A stretch of DNA of 64,000 nt from Arthrobacter russicus (GCF_031454135.1 NZ_JAVDQF010000001.1:2542001-2606000); one strand, 5' to 3'; counted from the stretch's first letter, positions 43,340 through 52,966 are shown. Notes: generated by a model not told the origin, from the sequence alone. A program made the numbers and translations.

Positions 43340-44007
43340 ATGCATATCAGGATTTGAAAGCGCTCGCGCAACGCTCAGCGGCCGGCATAATCCCGGCGAT
43401 GCGGGATGAAATCCGGGATTCCCTGCCGGATCCGGCGTTGGCCCGGCAAGCTTCGGTGCTGGTGCTTTTCGGCTCCGGCAGCAGTGGACCGGCCTATTCC
43501 GCGGACCCGGAGGACTGCGATGTCCTGCTGGTGGAGCGGGCGGCGACCTTGGAGGACCATCCGGGCCAGATCGGTTTCCCCGGCGGCGGTGTGGAACCGC
43601 AGGATGCCGATGTGATTGCGGCAGCATTGCGCGAAGCGGTCGAGGAGACCGGGCTGGACCCGGCCGGCGTCGAAATTCTGGGCCAATTGCCGCAGACCGC
43701 ACTGGCGGTCAGCAATTTCGCGGTGACCCCGGTGCTCGCCTGGTGGCGGGCGCCGTCGCCGGTCTTCGCCGTCGACCTGGCGGAGTCCGCCCGGGTGTTC
43801 CGGGCCCCGGTCCGCGAGTTGTTGGACCCCAGTTTGCGCCGGATGGCCGCAGTCCACCGGGGCCGGAGCACCTTCCGCAGCCCGGCGTTCCTGGTTCAGG
43901 ACACCGTGGTGTGGGGCTTCACCGGCGGCATTCTGAACAAGCTGTTCGACGAACTCGGTTGGAGCCGGGATTGGGATCGCAACCAGGAGATGCTGGCTCC
44001 GCTCTGA
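43336..44007 (+). CDS. NUDIX CoA pyrophosphatase-type protein
   Basis: A 223-aa Nudix hydrolase of the CoAse (NudL/YeaB, Rv3672c-like) group. The UPF0035-like [13 protein letters not shown] precedes the Nudix box [25 protein letters not shown], given here only as landmarks ending REAVEETGL. CoA or another nucleoside diphosphate is the probable substrate. The GTG at 43336 overlaps the nth stop (GTGA). The following 44017-44047 region has a weak hairpin between convergent genes. Confidence 0.88.
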   Translation: MNAYQDLKALAQRSAAGIIPAMRDEIRDSLPDPALARQASVLVLFGSGSSGPAYSADPEDCDVLLVERAATLEDHPGQIGFPGGGVEPQDADVIAAALREAVEETGLDPAGVEILGQLPQTALAVSNFAVTPVLAWWRAPSPVFAVDLAESARVFRAPVRELLDPSLRRMAAVHRGRSTFRSPAFLVQDTVVWGFTGGILNKLFDELGWSRDWDRNQEMLAPL

Positions 44008-44052
44008 GCCGTGTCAGCTCCGGTTCATCCCGGTTTCAGAACGGAGCGGCTG

Positions 44053-45708
44053 CTATTTGGCCTCGTCGTAATGGTCGACGACGGCGAGCGTCACCGGGAA
44101 GTTGATCGGAGCCCGACCGTAGATCAGGTCCTTGGCGGATTGCGCTGCCTCGGCGATCAACGTGCTGACCTGGGCGACGTGGGTTTCCGGGCAATGCACC
44201 ATCACCTCATCGTGCAGGAAAAACACCAGTTCCGCGCCGAGTTCGGGCCTCGAACGCAGCGCCCGGCGCAGCTCGGCGAGCCAACAGGAGGCCCATTCCG
44301 CGGCCGAACCCTGGACCACGAAATTCCGGGTGAACCGTCCCCTCGAGCGGGCCAAGTTGTCCGCCCATCGTTGCTCCTGCTCGTTGGTGGTTTGTTGCGC
44401 GGTGCGCCAGGCCGCGGAGGGCGGCGGCGAGCTGCGGCCCAAGAATGTGCTGACCACCTCGCCGCGCTCACCGGCCCTTGCCGCCTCTTCGACCAAACCG
44501 ACCGCCCGGGGATAGGTTCGGGCCAACTGCGGCATCAACCGCCCGGATTCCCCGGTGGTGGCACCGTAGATCGCGCCGAGCAGGGCGACCTTGGCCTTGG
44601 CCCGATCGCCGCCGAATCCCTGTGCCGCGATTCCGGCATACAGATCGCTGCTCTGCGCTGCTTCGGCCATTTTCGAATCCTGGGCCAGCGCGGCCAGCAC
44701 CCGCGGTTCCAGCTGGGCGGCATCGGCGACGATGAGCTTGTGGCCCGGATCCGCGTGCACCGCGGCGCGGACCTGTTTCGGAATTTGCAGCGCGCCGCCG
44801 CCGCGGGACGCCCAGCGTCCGGAGACCACCCCGCCGACCACGTATTCCGGACGGAACCGGCCATGGCGGACCCACTGGTCCAACCAGAACCAGCCGTTCG
44901 CGCTGAACAGCCGGGAGAGTTTCTTGTAGGCGAGCAAAGGTTCGATCGCCGGGTGGTCGATCTCCTGCAATTCCCAGCTGCGTGCGCTTTTCGCCTCGAT
45001 GCCGGCCCGGTGCAGGGCCCGCAGCAGCTCCTGCGGCGAGTCGGGGTTCACCGTGGCCACGCCGAGCTTTTCCCGCAGTTGCGCGGCCAGGGCTTCCATC
45101 TTCGCGGGCCGTTGGGTGCCTGGAGGCCGCGGGCCCAGAGCTTCTACGAGTAGTTTTTCGTGCAGATCAGCGCGCCACGGGACGCCGGTGTGCTGCATTT
45201 CGGCGGCGACCAGGGCGCCTGCGGATTCCGCGGCCAGCAACAGTTGCAGGCGGGCCGGTCGGGTGGAAGCGCGGATTGCCTGGAGTTGGGCGCGGAATTC
45301 CGCAAGCAACTCCTCCGGCCCGGCCCCGCGGGCTCCGGTCGCGGCCTCGAAGAGGCTGTCCTGGGCCGGGTCGACCAGGCCGCGGGGTTCGAACGGTTCG
45401 GCGGCCGGCGGGACTTCGCGCGGATACCCGGTGCCCGCGGTGGATTCGGCCGCGGCCAGGATCGCCTGGCACAGCGAGAGGTCATGGCAGCGTTCCACGG
45501 TGACTCCGGCCGAAAGCAGCTCCGGGTACCAGGCCTGGGCCCGTTGCCACACCCAGCGCGGTCGGTTCCGGCGTTCCAGCGCGGAAACGGCATCGGACAG
45601 ATCCGGCCTGGCAACGATCCTCGGTTCTGCTGCGGGCTGGCCTGCGGCATCCAGCAGGAGCAGGCAGGCCTGCCCGGCTTCCGGGCCGCTGGCCAGCAGG
45701 ATGTACAT
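44053..45708 (-). CDS. Bifunctional 3'-5' exonuclease/DNA polymerase, family A
   Basis: A 551-aa PolA-related protein, shorter than DNA polymerase I and lacking the 5' nuclease. The first 170 residues correspond to the 3'-5' exonuclease-like domain but lack clear DEDD acids. Polymerase motif A is DAAQLEPRVLAAL, motif B is RAKAKVALLGAIYGATTG and motif C is FFLHDEVMVH. A second polymerase of this type is common in high-GC actinobacteria; its role (repair or translesion) is not settled. ATG at 45708 is used; the frame upstream to 45900 is Arg/Pro-rich and unsupported. Confidence 0.88.
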   Translation of the reverse strand: MYILLASGPEAGQACLLLLDAAGQPAAEPRIVARPDLSDAVSALERRNRPRWVWQRAQAWYPELLSAGVTVERCHDLSLCQAILAAAESTAGTGYPREVPPAAEPFEPRGLVDPAQDSLFEAATGARGAGPEELLAEFRAQLQAIRASTRPARLQLLLAAESAGALVAAEMQHTGVPWRADLHEKLLVEALGPRPPGTQRPAKMEALAAQLREKLGVATVNPDSPQELLRALHRAGIEAKSARSWELQEIDHPAIEPLLAYKKLSRLFSANGWFWLDQWVRHGRFRPEYVVGGVVSGRWASRGGGALQIPKQVRAAVHADPGHKLIVADAAQLEPRVLAALAQDSKMAEAAQSSDLYAGIAAQGFGGDRAKAKVALLGAIYGATTGESGRLMPQLARTYPRAVGLVEEAARAGERGEVVSTFLGRSSPPPSAAWRTAQQTTNEQEQRWADNLARSRGRFTRNFVVQGSAAEWASCWLAELRRALRSRPELGAELVFFLHDEVMVHCPETHVAQVSTLIAEAAQSAKDLIYGRAPINFPVTLAVVDHYDEAK

Positions 45709-45884
45709 GCGTCTATTCTGCCGGGCAATCGAACCCTCGGGTGCACGGCCGGCCCGGCAGATCCGGAGAATCAGGTCAGCTTTTGTCCGTGACCAGTCCT
45801 GCACAGGACCGGTGGATCGGGGGTTTCCCCACATCCGGAGTTGTCCGCTGGCGGAGGGCCTGGCCGGTTCGGCAGCCTGGTGGC

Positions 45885-47009
45885 ATGAACGGTGGAGCAA
45901 AGCGGGGACGCATTCCGGACTGGACGCCGAGGTCGTTCGCGCCGGTTTGCCTGCTCAGCGGCATTCCGGCGCTACGCGAGTTGGCTGCCGGGATTGTCAC
46001 TGCTGCCGGGACTGATCTGGTCGATGGTCTGCCGGCGGGTTCGGCGGCTTCGGCGGTCTCCGCGGTGCTGATCGGGCCGGATCTGCTCGCCGGCGTGCAG
46101 GGGCACCGGGCGATGGTCGAGCGCCGCGCCTGCCCGAGGATCCTGATCGGCATCGCAGACGAGGGGCATCCGGACCTCTGGCAACTCGCGGCGAAGGCGG
46201 ACATCGACCATGTGGTGCCATTGCCGGAAGGAGCCGCTTGGCTGGCCGAATTCCTGAACAGTCTGCAATCGGCTCCGGAACTTGGCCGGACGATCAGCAT
46301 CGTGGGCGGCCACGGGGGAGCCGGAGCCTCGACCACCGCGGCTCTGCTGGCCCTTCGTTCGGCCGCAGCGGGGCACCGGACGTTGCTGATCGATGGGGAC
46401 CCCTGGGGGCCGGGCATCGAGTACGCGCTGTCGGCCGAACCGGCTCCGGGGCTCACCTGGTCCGATTTGCGGCAGAGCTCCGGAACGCTCAGCCCGATTC
46501 AGTTCTCGGCGGCCCTGCCTCAGTCGGCAGGCTGTGATGTTCTGGGGTTCGGCCGGATTCGCACCGGGGCCGGCGAATCGGCCGGGCCGCACGGCCCGGG
46601 GCTGGCTTCCGACGTCGTCCTGGCGGCTCTGGAGGCTGCTTCACGGGCTTTCGAGCTGGTGCTGGTCGACGTCGGCCGCTCGACCGGAACGGTAGAGCTG
46701 TTCGCTCCGCAGAGCGATCTCTTTATCTGCCAATCGACCGCCGGACTGACCGGGCTTTTGGCAGTGCGAAAGTTGTTACCGGCCTTGCCCGCCTCGACCC
46801 GGCTGGTGGTGCGCCGGCCGTTGCCGGAAGGTCTGGACGCGCAATTGGCCGCCGACTCGGCCGGCCTTCCGCTGCTGGGCGAATTCCCGCTGTTGCGCGG
46901 CGTCGGCCGGATCGCCGATCGCGGAGCATTGCCCGAACTGGTCAACCACCGGGGCGTCCGGCGGCTGTTCGGAGCCCTGTCGGCCGCGCTCGGGACGGCG
47001 GCGAGATGA
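45885..47009 (+). CDS. ssd: Ssd/TadZ-like MinD-family protein of the Tad locus
   Basis: A 374-aa protein. The first 120 residues form a receiver-like domain. The rest is a MinD/ParA-type ATPase with the deviant Walker A GGHGGAGASTTA and LLIDGDPWGPGIEYAL. In mycobacteria the orthologue Ssd (Rv3660c) affects septum formation, and TadZ proteins localise pilus machinery to the pole. It opens the Tad operon and overlaps tadA by 4 nt. ATG at 45885 has a weak ribosome-binding site; the longer upstream frame is not coding-like. Confidence 0.85.
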   Translation: MNGGAKRGRIPDWTPRSFAPVCLLSGIPALRELAAGIVTAAGTDLVDGLPAGSAASAVSAVLIGPDLLAGVQGHRAMVERRACPRILIGIADEGHPDLWQLAAKADIDHVVPLPEGAAWLAEFLNSLQSAPELGRTISIVGGHGGAGASTTAALLALRSAAAGHRTLLIDGDPWGPGIEYALSAEPAPGLTWSDLRQSSGTLSPIQFSAALPQSAGCDVLGFGRIRTGAGESAGPHGPGLASDVVLAALEAASRAFELVLVDVGRSTGTVELFAPQSDLFICQSTAGLTGLLAVRKLLPALPASTRLVVRRPLPEGLDAQLAADSAGLPLLGEFPLLRGVGRIADRGALPELVNHRGVRRLFGALSAALGTAAR

Positions 47010-48190
47010 AGCGCGGGGCGGAACCGGTCGAATCGGCCGTCGGCAAAGGACAGGCCCCCGATCCCGAGCTGCTGGAGCGGATTCGGGACGATGTGCTGGC
47101 GCAGGGCCGTCCATTCAGCTCGGCCGGCGTCGCCTCGGCGCTGCGTACGAGCGGCCGCGTGCTGGGGACGGCAGGTTCGTTCGCTGCGGTCGCGCGGATC
47201 AGCGCCGAGTTGAGCGGATTGGGGCCGTTGCAGCAATTGCTGGCGGACCCGGAACTGACCGACATCTTCGTCAACGCCCCCGAGCAAGTGTGGTTGCAAC
47301 GCGGGCGGGGGTTGGAACCCAGCCCGGTGAAGTTCGTCGGCGAGGCGGAGGTCCAGGCACTGGCCCGGCGATTGATTTCCAGCGCCGGAAAGCGCCTCGA
47401 TGAAGCGAATCCGTGCGCGGACGGCCAATTGCCCGGCGGCCTCAGGGTCCACGCAGTGCTGCCATCGGTGTCCGGCAGCGGCACTCTGCTTTCGCTGCGG
47501 GTGCACCGGATGGAACCATTCGACCTGCCGGAACTGGTCGAGCGAGGCGTGCTCCCGCCCGGAGCGGCGGATCTGCTGCGCGAACTGATCGCATCGGGGC
47601 GGAATTTTTTGATCAGCGGCGCCACGGGGTCCGGAAAGACCACGCTGCTCAATACCCTCCTGGGGATCTGCGGTCCGCAGGAACGTTTGATCGTGGTCGA
47701 AGACACCCCGGAGCTTTCACCAGGGCATCCACACGTGCTTTCGTTGCGGAGCCGTGTCGCGAACGTCGAGGGCCTGGGCGCGGTGGATTTGCGGCAGTTG
47801 GTCCGCGAGGCCTTGCGGATGAATCCGAGCAGACTGATTGTCGGCGAGTGCCGCGGTGCCGAGATCCGCGAGCTGCTTACCGCACTCAACACCGGGCACG
47901 GCGGCGCCGGCACGATCCATGCCAACGGCGCGGCAGACGTTCCGGCCCGGTTGCAAGCCCTGGGAGCCCTGGCCGAAATGAGCCCGCAAGCGGTCTCGCT
48001 GCAAGCAGTCAGCGCCATCGACGTGGTCCTGCACATGTCGAATACCGCCAGTGGCCGGCGGCTTGTGCATCTGGGGTTGCTCTCCCTCGAGGAGGCGCAG
48101 TTAGGCGTCCAGATGGCCGCGGCATTTTCAGCCGAAGACGTGATTCCTGGGCCGGCTTGGCGGAAGTTGCAAAGGAGATTGGCCGGATGA
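47006..48190 (+). CDS. tadA: Tad pilus assembly ATPase (CpaF/TadA)
   Basis: A 394-aa secretion ATPase of the GspE/VirB11 group. Walker A is GATGSGKTTLLNTLL at about residue 208. The Asp-box VVEDTPEL, Walker-B-like RLIVGECRGAEIRELLTALNTGH and the His box GTIHAN are all present. It powers assembly of Flp-type pili or Tad secretion at the inner face of the membrane. It overlaps both the upstream ssd and the downstream tadB by 4 nt. Confidence 0.95.
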   Translation: MKRGAEPVESAVGKGQAPDPELLERIRDDVLAQGRPFSSAGVASALRTSGRVLGTAGSFAAVARISAELSGLGPLQQLLADPELTDIFVNAPEQVWLQRGRGLEPSPVKFVGEAEVQALARRLISSAGKRLDEANPCADGQLPGGLRVHAVLPSVSGSGTLLSLRVHRMEPFDLPELVERGVLPPGAADLLRELIASGRNFLISGATGSGKTTLLNTLLGICGPQERLIVVEDTPELSPGHPHVLSLRSRVANVEGLGAVDLRQLVREALRMNPSRLIVGECRGAEIRELLTALNTGHGGAGTIHANGAADVPARLQALGALAEMSPQAVSLQAVSAIDVVLHMSNTASGRRLVHLGLLSLEEAQLGVQMAAAFSAEDVIPGPAWRKLQRRLAG

Positions 48191-48873
48191 ATCTCCAGGT
48201 GTTGCTGCTGGGCCTCGGTGGAATCTGTTTGTGGTACTGGCCGATGAGGCATCCGGCAGGCCTCCGGCGGGGTGCCGGGTCGAAACCGCAGGCCGGGTCG
48301 GCCGGTCAACCGGTTCGCATCGGCGAATTCGAGCTGTTCGTCCGGCACGTTGCGGCGCTGCTTTCGGGTGGCTCCGGGGAATTGGATTTGTGGCGCGCGG
48401 TAGCGGCATCGAATCGCGCCTCGGCCGTGGCAAACCTGGCCGAGGCCTGTGCGGCGCGTGCCGCGGCAGGACTCGGCGCCGCACCGGTCTTCCGGAAGAT
48501 TGCGGAGCTGGCGCCGCAGCGTGATCCGGTCCGGATCGCCGCGATCGAGTTCGCGGCCTGCTTGGAGCTCGCCGCGCGCAACGGTGTGCCGATGGCCGAG
48601 GTATTGGAAAGGCTGGCCGGGCATCTCGACTCCGCCGCCGAGGTCCGGGGTTTGCAGCGGATCGCGATGGCGGGTCCATCGGCGACCGCAACCTTGCTGG
48701 GCTGGCTCCCGTTGCTGGGCTTGGCCTCCGGGTATTTGATGGGGCTGGACCCGCTCGGGGTGCTGATGTCTTCGCCCTTGGGCTGGGCGGCACTCATCGC
48801 GGGCGGCGGGCTGTTGCTGCTGGGCCGGTTCTGGATGTCGGCGCTGCTGCGGTCTGCTGGGACCGTGCGATGA
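48187..48873 (+). CDS. tadB: Tad inner-membrane platform protein TadB-like
   Basis: A 228-aa member of the type II secretion F family. The F domain (about residues 55-175) is followed by two or three helices (about 162-215). The segment LAARNGVPMAEVLERLAGHLDSAAEVR is characteristic. It forms the membrane platform with TadC. The ATG overlaps the tadA stop. The family's usual N-terminal helices are shortened, as in other actinobacterial Tad loci. Confidence 0.88.
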   Translation: MNLQVLLLGLGGICLWYWPMRHPAGLRRGAGSKPQAGSAGQPVRIGEFELFVRHVAALLSGGSGELDLWRAVAASNRASAVANLAEACAARAAAGLGAAPVFRKIAELAPQRDPVRIAAIEFAACLELAARNGVPMAEVLERLAGHLDSAAEVRGLQRIAMAGPSATATLLGWLPLLGLASGYLMGLDPLGVLMSSPLGWAALIAGGGLLLLGRFWMSALLRSAGTVR

Positions 48874-49415
48874 ATCTCCTGGTTTTCGGTTGCGGCCTGC
48901 TCGGGGTGCTTTTGCTCTTTTCCCCGACGGCGGGCGACCGGGCTTTCCGGCCGGCAGCCGCCCGACCCAAAGAGCCCGACGGCGTACAGGATTTGCCCCT
49001 GCTGCTGGATCTTTTGGCCGCCCTGCTGGCCGCCGGTCTGCCCCTGGACCGGAGCTTGCGGGAACTCGGCGCAATCTGCAGCCGGTCCCTGGGCGGCAGC
49101 TTGGCTATGGTCGGCGCAGCCCTGGGTCTGGGCTCCGAATGGTCGGCCGCGTGGCGGGGAATCCTGAATGCGGCGCCATTGCGGGCCCTCGTGGACTTGG
49201 AGCGGTCAACTCGGCTTTTGGCCTTGACCGGTGCGCCGTCTGCCGTATTGCTCCGGGCCGAGGCAACCCGATTGCGCCAGGAGAGGCAACGAGAACTGCA
49301 ACGCCGTGCGGCAGCGCTGGGGGTGAAACTCGTGCTGCCGATGGGGCTCTGCGCATTGCCGGCCTTCATGTTGTTGGGCGTTGTGCCGGTGCTGATCGCG
49401 CTGCTGCCCGGATAA
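48870..49415 (+). CDS. tadC: Tad inner-membrane platform protein TadC-like
   Basis: A 181-aa type II secretion F-domain protein with an N-terminal helix (residues 1-18) and a C-terminal pair of helices (about 145-180). LPLLLDLLAALLAAGLPLDRSLREL marks the F domain start. It overlaps tadB by 4 nt. The stop codon lies in a 16-bp tandem repeat. Confidence 0.85.
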   Translation: MNLLVFGCGLLGVLLLFSPTAGDRAFRPAAARPKEPDGVQDLPLLLDLLAALLAAGLPLDRSLRELGAICSRSLGGSLAMVGAALGLGSEWSAAWRGILNAAPLRALVDLERSTRLLALTGAPSAVLLRAEATRLRQERQRELQRRAAALGVKLVLPMGLCALPAFMLLGVVPVLIALLPG

Positions 49416-49458
49416 ACCCAGTACGAGATAAACCCAGTACGAGATGAACCCAGTCCAG
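49411..49458. repeat. 16-bp tandem repeats between tadC and the pilin gene
   Basis: GATAAACCCAGTACGA at 49411-49426 and 49427-49442 is followed by a third, diverged copy from 49443. The first copy contains the tadC stop TAA; the third turns TAA into an ATG in the pilin frame, although the better pilin start is 48 nt later. Confidence 0.75.
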
Positions 49459-49491
49459 ACTCAAGCAAAATCCGACCGAAGGAGAATCCAG

Positions 49492-49809
49492 ATGAACCAG
49501 CAATGCCGAGACCGGGCCGAAGAAATGCGGACCGAAGAGGTGCCGGCCAGCCGTTCTGAATCGGGCCAAACCGGACGGCCAGGCATGTCCGCCGACGTGA
49601 TGCCGACCTTCCGTACGGCGCCGGTCGAGGCGGAAGCCGGCCCGGAACGGCTTTCGCGAAGCCGGGAACTGGGCATGGCGACCGCCGAATATGCGATCGC
49701 GACCTTGGCCGCGGTGGGCTTCGCCGGATTGCTCGTGGTGATCCTGCGCAGCGACGAAGTCCGCGGGTTCTTGCTCGGCTTGATCCGCAACGCTTTGAGC
49801 ATCGGATGA
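49492..49809 (+). CDS. Flp-type pilin (DUF4244)
   Basis: A 105-aa small pilin-like protein of the actinobacterial DUF4244 family. A polar leader of about 58 residues ends in SRSRELG, followed by MATAEYAIATLAAVGFAGLLVV: the TAEYA with Glu five residues after the cleavage Gly is the Flp pilin signature. It is processed by a prepilin peptidase encoded elsewhere and polymerises into the pilus. ATG at 49492 follows AAGGAGA by 5-6 nt; ATG at 49444 is an alternative made by the tandem repeat. Confidence 0.85.
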   Translation: MNQQCRDRAEEMRTEEVPASRSESGQTGRPGMSADVMPTFRTAPVEAEAGPERLSRSRELGMATAEYAIATLAAVGFAGLLVVILRSDEVRGFLLGLIRNALSIG

Positions 49810-50186
49810 AGCTGCCACCGCGGCGGGCCGGTGAACGAGGTTCGGCAACGGCTGAATTGGCGGTGCTTTTCCCGGTTCTGCTTTTGCTGCTGGGTTTTCT
49901 GTTGTTCAGCGCGCAGACCGCAGTGGCCCAAATGCGTTTGGAAGACGCGGCCCGTGCCGCCGCCCGGGAAGCGGCGCGCGGCGCCGCGGCGGAGGCTGTC
50001 GACTCGGTGGCCCGCCGGCTCGGCGGCGCCGATGCCAACGTCGTGGTGCGCCGCGAAGGCGGGTTCCTCGAGGTCGAGGTCGGCAGCCGATTGGCCGGTC
50101 CGTTCGGGGACTTGCTGGGCAACCAACTCAAAGCCAAAGCCACCACCCGGGCCGAGGATTCCGAGGCGCCCGGAGCGATGCCATGA
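49806..50186 (+). CDS. TadE-like pseudopilin
   Basis: A 126-aa TadE family minor pilin. The N-terminus RRAGERGSATAELAVLFPVLLLLLGF has the processing Gly and Glu5-like ATAEL motif followed by the single hydrophobic helix. The rest is Ala/Arg-rich with a small outer domain. It overlaps the pilin gene by 4 nt. Corresponds to Rv3655c in position. Confidence 0.85.
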   Translation: MKLPPRRAGERGSATAELAVLFPVLLLLLGFLLFSAQTAVAQMRLEDAARAAAREAARGAAAEAVDSVARRLGGADANVVVRREGGFLEVEVGSRLAGPFGDLLGNQLKAKATTRAEDSEAPGAMP

Positions 50187-50196
50187 TCCGGGTGCC

Positions 50197-50583
50197 ATGA
50201 AGCGCTGCGGCCGGGCTTCCGGTCAGCCGCAGCGGGGATCGAGCACAGTGCTGGTGGCCGGGGTGGCGATTGCCGCGATCATGTTGTTGCTCGGCATCTC
50301 CTGGTTTGCCCAAGCAGCGCTAGCCGGTCAGCGAGTCAGGACGGCGGCAGACCTTGCCGCGTTGGCCGCCGCTGATGCGGCGCGCGGGCTCAGCTCCGGT
50401 GATCCGTGCGGGCTTGCCGGGCGAATCGCGGCGGAGCACGACGTCGAACTGGTCAGCTGCCGGGTTCTGGGCCAGCGCCAGGAAATCGTCGAGGTGTACA
50501 CCGCGCTTCGGCTACCCGGGATCTTGGGCGGGGCCACTGGTCGGGCCCGGGCCGGACCGCCGGGATCAGCATCCGGGGGCTGA
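50197..50583 (+). CDS. TadG/Rv3654c-like pseudopilin-related protein
   Basis: A 128-aa protein with QPQRGSSTVLVAGVAIAAIMLLLG at the start (single N-terminal helix) and RVRTAADLAALAAADAARG, the signature of the TadE/TadG-like helicase-secretion-neighbourhood family. Two cysteines (DPCGLAG and ELVSCRVLG) may pair. It closes the Tad operon and ends 13 nt before the convergent helicase gene. Confidence 0.82.
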   Translation: MKRCGRASGQPQRGSSTVLVAGVAIAAIMLLLGISWFAQAALAGQRVRTAADLAALAAADAARGLSSGDPCGLAGRIAAEHDVELVSCRVLGQRQEIVEVYTALRLPGILGGATGRARAGPPGSASGG

Positions 50584-50596
50584 GCCGGAGCGCCGG

Positions 50597-52966
50597 TCAG
50601 GCGGTCGGGTCGGAGGCAAACACCAGGCGGAGCAGCTCGATGGCGCCGGACTTGTCCAGGGGATTGTTCTTGTTCCCGCATTTGGGCGATTGCACGCAGG
50701 ACGGGCAACCGGATTCGCATTCGCAGGCCGCAATCGCGTCGTGCGTGGCCTGCAGCCAGCGTCTGGCCATGTCATATCCGCGTTCGGCGAAGCCGGCACC
50801 GCCGGGGTGGCCGTCATAGACGAACACAGTGGGCTGCCCGGTGTCCGCGTGCAGCGCCGTCGATACCCCGCCGACGTCCCACCGGTCGCTCGAGGCGACC
50901 AAGGGCAGCAGTCCGATCGCTGCATGTTCCGCGGCATGCAAGGAGCCAGGGAAACGGGCTTGGGCCAGGCCGTTCGCGACCAGGAATGCCGGTTCCACGG
51001 TGAACCAGACGGCTTTTGTGAACAAATCCCGGGCGCCGAGTTGCAGGGGTTCTTCACCCAGGATTTCATTCGAAACCAGCGCTTTGCGCTGGAAGGAGAC
51101 CACTTGCGTGGTCACTTGGACTTCGCCGAAGTGCAAGGTCACCGGTCCCCAGACGGATTCCTTGAGGCTGTTGACCACTTCGATCTGAGTGACGTCGCGA
51201 GCCGTGGTGTAGAAGTCTGGCCAGGCCCGGCGCACGACCGCGCAATGGTCGGCTTCGTTGAGCTCTTCGACGAGGTAGTTCAACCCTTGATGGACGTAGA
51301 CCGCCCCGGCATGCGCCTGGTAATGCGATTGCGGTGAACCCATGGTGCCCAGAACGGTCCCGGTGTCCGCCTCGACGATGCTGATCGGTCCGCCCCCGTC
51401 CTCGCGGAGATTCACCATGCCGGCGGCGCTTTGCGGATGGGTCCAGAACCAGCCGGCGGGCCGGCGTCGCAAATAGCCTTCTGCGACCAAGGAGTCCAAC
51501 AGGGCTTCGGTACTGGCTCCGAAGAGTGCCAGGTCGTTCGGGCCCAAGGGGATTTCGGCGGCGGCGGCGCACAGCTGCGGGCCCAACACGAAAGGGTTTC
51601 CGGGGTCGAACACACTGGCCTCGACCGGAACGTCGAAGATCGCTTCCGGGTGGTTGACCAGATAGGTGTCCAACGGGTCGTCACTGGCGATGAAGGCTGC
51701 CAAAGCATCCTGCCCCGCTCGGCCGGCACGGCCGAACTGCTGGAAAAGCGAAGCCCTGGTGCCGGGCCAGCCGGCCACCAGCACCGCGTCCAGGCCGGAG
51801 ACGTCGATGCCCAGTTCCAAGGCGGAGGTGCTGGCCACACCGAGCAGCTTTCCGGAGCGCAGGGACTGCTCCAACTCGCGCCGTTCTTCGGGCAAATAGC
51901 CGCTCCGGTAGGCGGCGACGCGTTGCGGCAGGCTCGGATCCACTTCTTCGAGCAGGCGTTTGGTATTGCCGGAGATCGCCTCGGCACCGCGTCTCGACTT
52001 GATGAACGCTATGGTCCGAACCCGGGCCGCGACCAGATCGGCCAGCAGATTCGACGTTTCCGCAATGCTGGTCCGCCGTTCCGGGGCGCCGTTCTCACCA
52101 CTGACTTCGCTCAATGCGGGCTCCCAGAAGGCCACCGTGGTGGCACCGTGCGGCGAAGCGTCCTCGGTCACCGCGGCCACCGGCATCCCGATCAGCCGGC
52201 CGAAGGATTCCTGCGGTTGGGCCGAGGTCGCCGAAGCCGCGATGAAGACCGGGGCCGAGCCGTGCTGCCGGCAGATCCGGCGCAGTCTGCGCAGCACCGC
52301 CGCCACGTGCGAGCCGAACACGCCCCGGTAGCCGTGCGCCTCGTCCACGATCACATAACGCAGGCGGCGGAAGAACTTCGCCCACCATTCATGATTGGGC
52401 AGCACGCCGAAATGCAGCATGTCCGGATTGCAGAGCACGAAGTTCGCGTGCTCGCGGATCCAGCGGCGCTCCGACGCTTCGGTGTCGCCGTCGTAGGTCT
52501 CCGCACGCAAAGCGGAGAGCCCGAGGGCGCGGAGCGAGCTCAGCTGATCGGCGGCGAGCGCTTTGGTCGGAGCCAAGTAGAGCACGACGGCGTCCGCTGC
52601 CTCATCGACGAAGCGTCCGGTCGCGGCCGCTTTGGCTTCTTCCGCCCGGCAAATCGCGTCCAGTGCCGGAAGCTGGTAGCCGAGGGACTTTCCGGAGGCG
52701 GTGCCGGTTGCCAAAATCACGTGCTGACCGGCATGCGCCAATTCGGCGGCCTCGACCTGGTGTCGCCAGGGCTGCTGGATCCCCACGGACCCCAGGGCCC
52801 GGATTACTTCGGGATGCGCCCATCGGGGCCAGGGCGCTTCAACCGCCGCGCGAGCCGGCAAGACCCGGACGTGGCGCAGCTGCTCCGGTTCCGGGCCCCG
52901 GCCCAAATACTTCAGCAATTGCGACGGCTCATCCACCGTGCCATTATCCACCGCAGCCACGGCCAA
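50597..52966 (-). CDS. DEAH-box helicase of the helicase/secretion neighbourhood (MrfA/YprA-like)
   Basis: A 789-aa superfamily 2 helicase. Motif I is LATGTASGKS, motif II is VIVDEAHGYRG, motif III is ASATSAQP and motif VI is QQFGRAGRAGQ. The C-terminal DUF1998/MZB zinc region carries four Cys in CECESGCPSC and QSPKC. It belongs to the actinobacterial family always found beside Tad genes (Rv3649-like), related to MrfA, a mitomycin-type DNA repair helicase of Bacillus. ATG at 52966. Convergent with the Tad operon. Confidence 0.92.
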   Translation of the reverse strand: MAVAAVDNGTVDEPSQLLKYLGRGPEPEQLRHVRVLPARAAVEAPWPRWAHPEVIRALGSVGIQQPWRHQVEAAELAHAGQHVILATGTASGKSLGYQLPALDAICRAEEAKAAATGRFVDEAADAVVLYLAPTKALAADQLSSLRALGLSALRAETYDGDTEASERRWIREHANFVLCNPDMLHFGVLPNHEWWAKFFRRLRYVIVDEAHGYRGVFGSHVAAVLRRLRRICRQHGSAPVFIAASATSAQPQESFGRLIGMPVAAVTEDASPHGATTVAFWEPALSEVSGENGAPERRTSIAETSNLLADLVAARVRTIAFIKSRRGAEAISGNTKRLLEEVDPSLPQRVAAYRSGYLPEERRELEQSLRSGKLLGVASTSALELGIDVSGLDAVLVAGWPGTRASLFQQFGRAGRAGQDALAAFIASDDPLDTYLVNHPEAIFDVPVEASVFDPGNPFVLGPQLCAAAAEIPLGPNDLALFGASTEALLDSLVAEGYLRRRPAGWFWTHPQSAAGMVNLREDGGGPISIVEADTGTVLGTMGSPQSHYQAHAGAVYVHQGLNYLVEELNEADHCAVVRRAWPDFYTTARDVTQIEVVNSLKESVWGPVTLHFGEVQVTTQVVSFQRKALVSNEILGEEPLQLGARDLFTKAVWFTVEPAFLVANGLAQARFPGSLHAAEHAAIGLLPLVASSDRWDVGGVSTALHADTGQPTVFVYDGHPGGAGFAERGYDMARRWLQATHDAIAACECESGCPSCVQSPKCGNKNNPLDKSGAIELLRLVFASDPTA

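Noticed and set aside
44017-44047. Weak hairpin between the CoA-type NUDIX and polymerase genes considered as a terminator
   Set aside because: Only 6-bp arms with a 19-nt loop; not strong enough to list as a feature.
49411-49458. Short direct repeats considered as a CRISPR array
   Set aside because: Units are only 16 bp, directly adjacent without spacers, and there are fewer than three full copies. No cas genes are present anywhere in the window.
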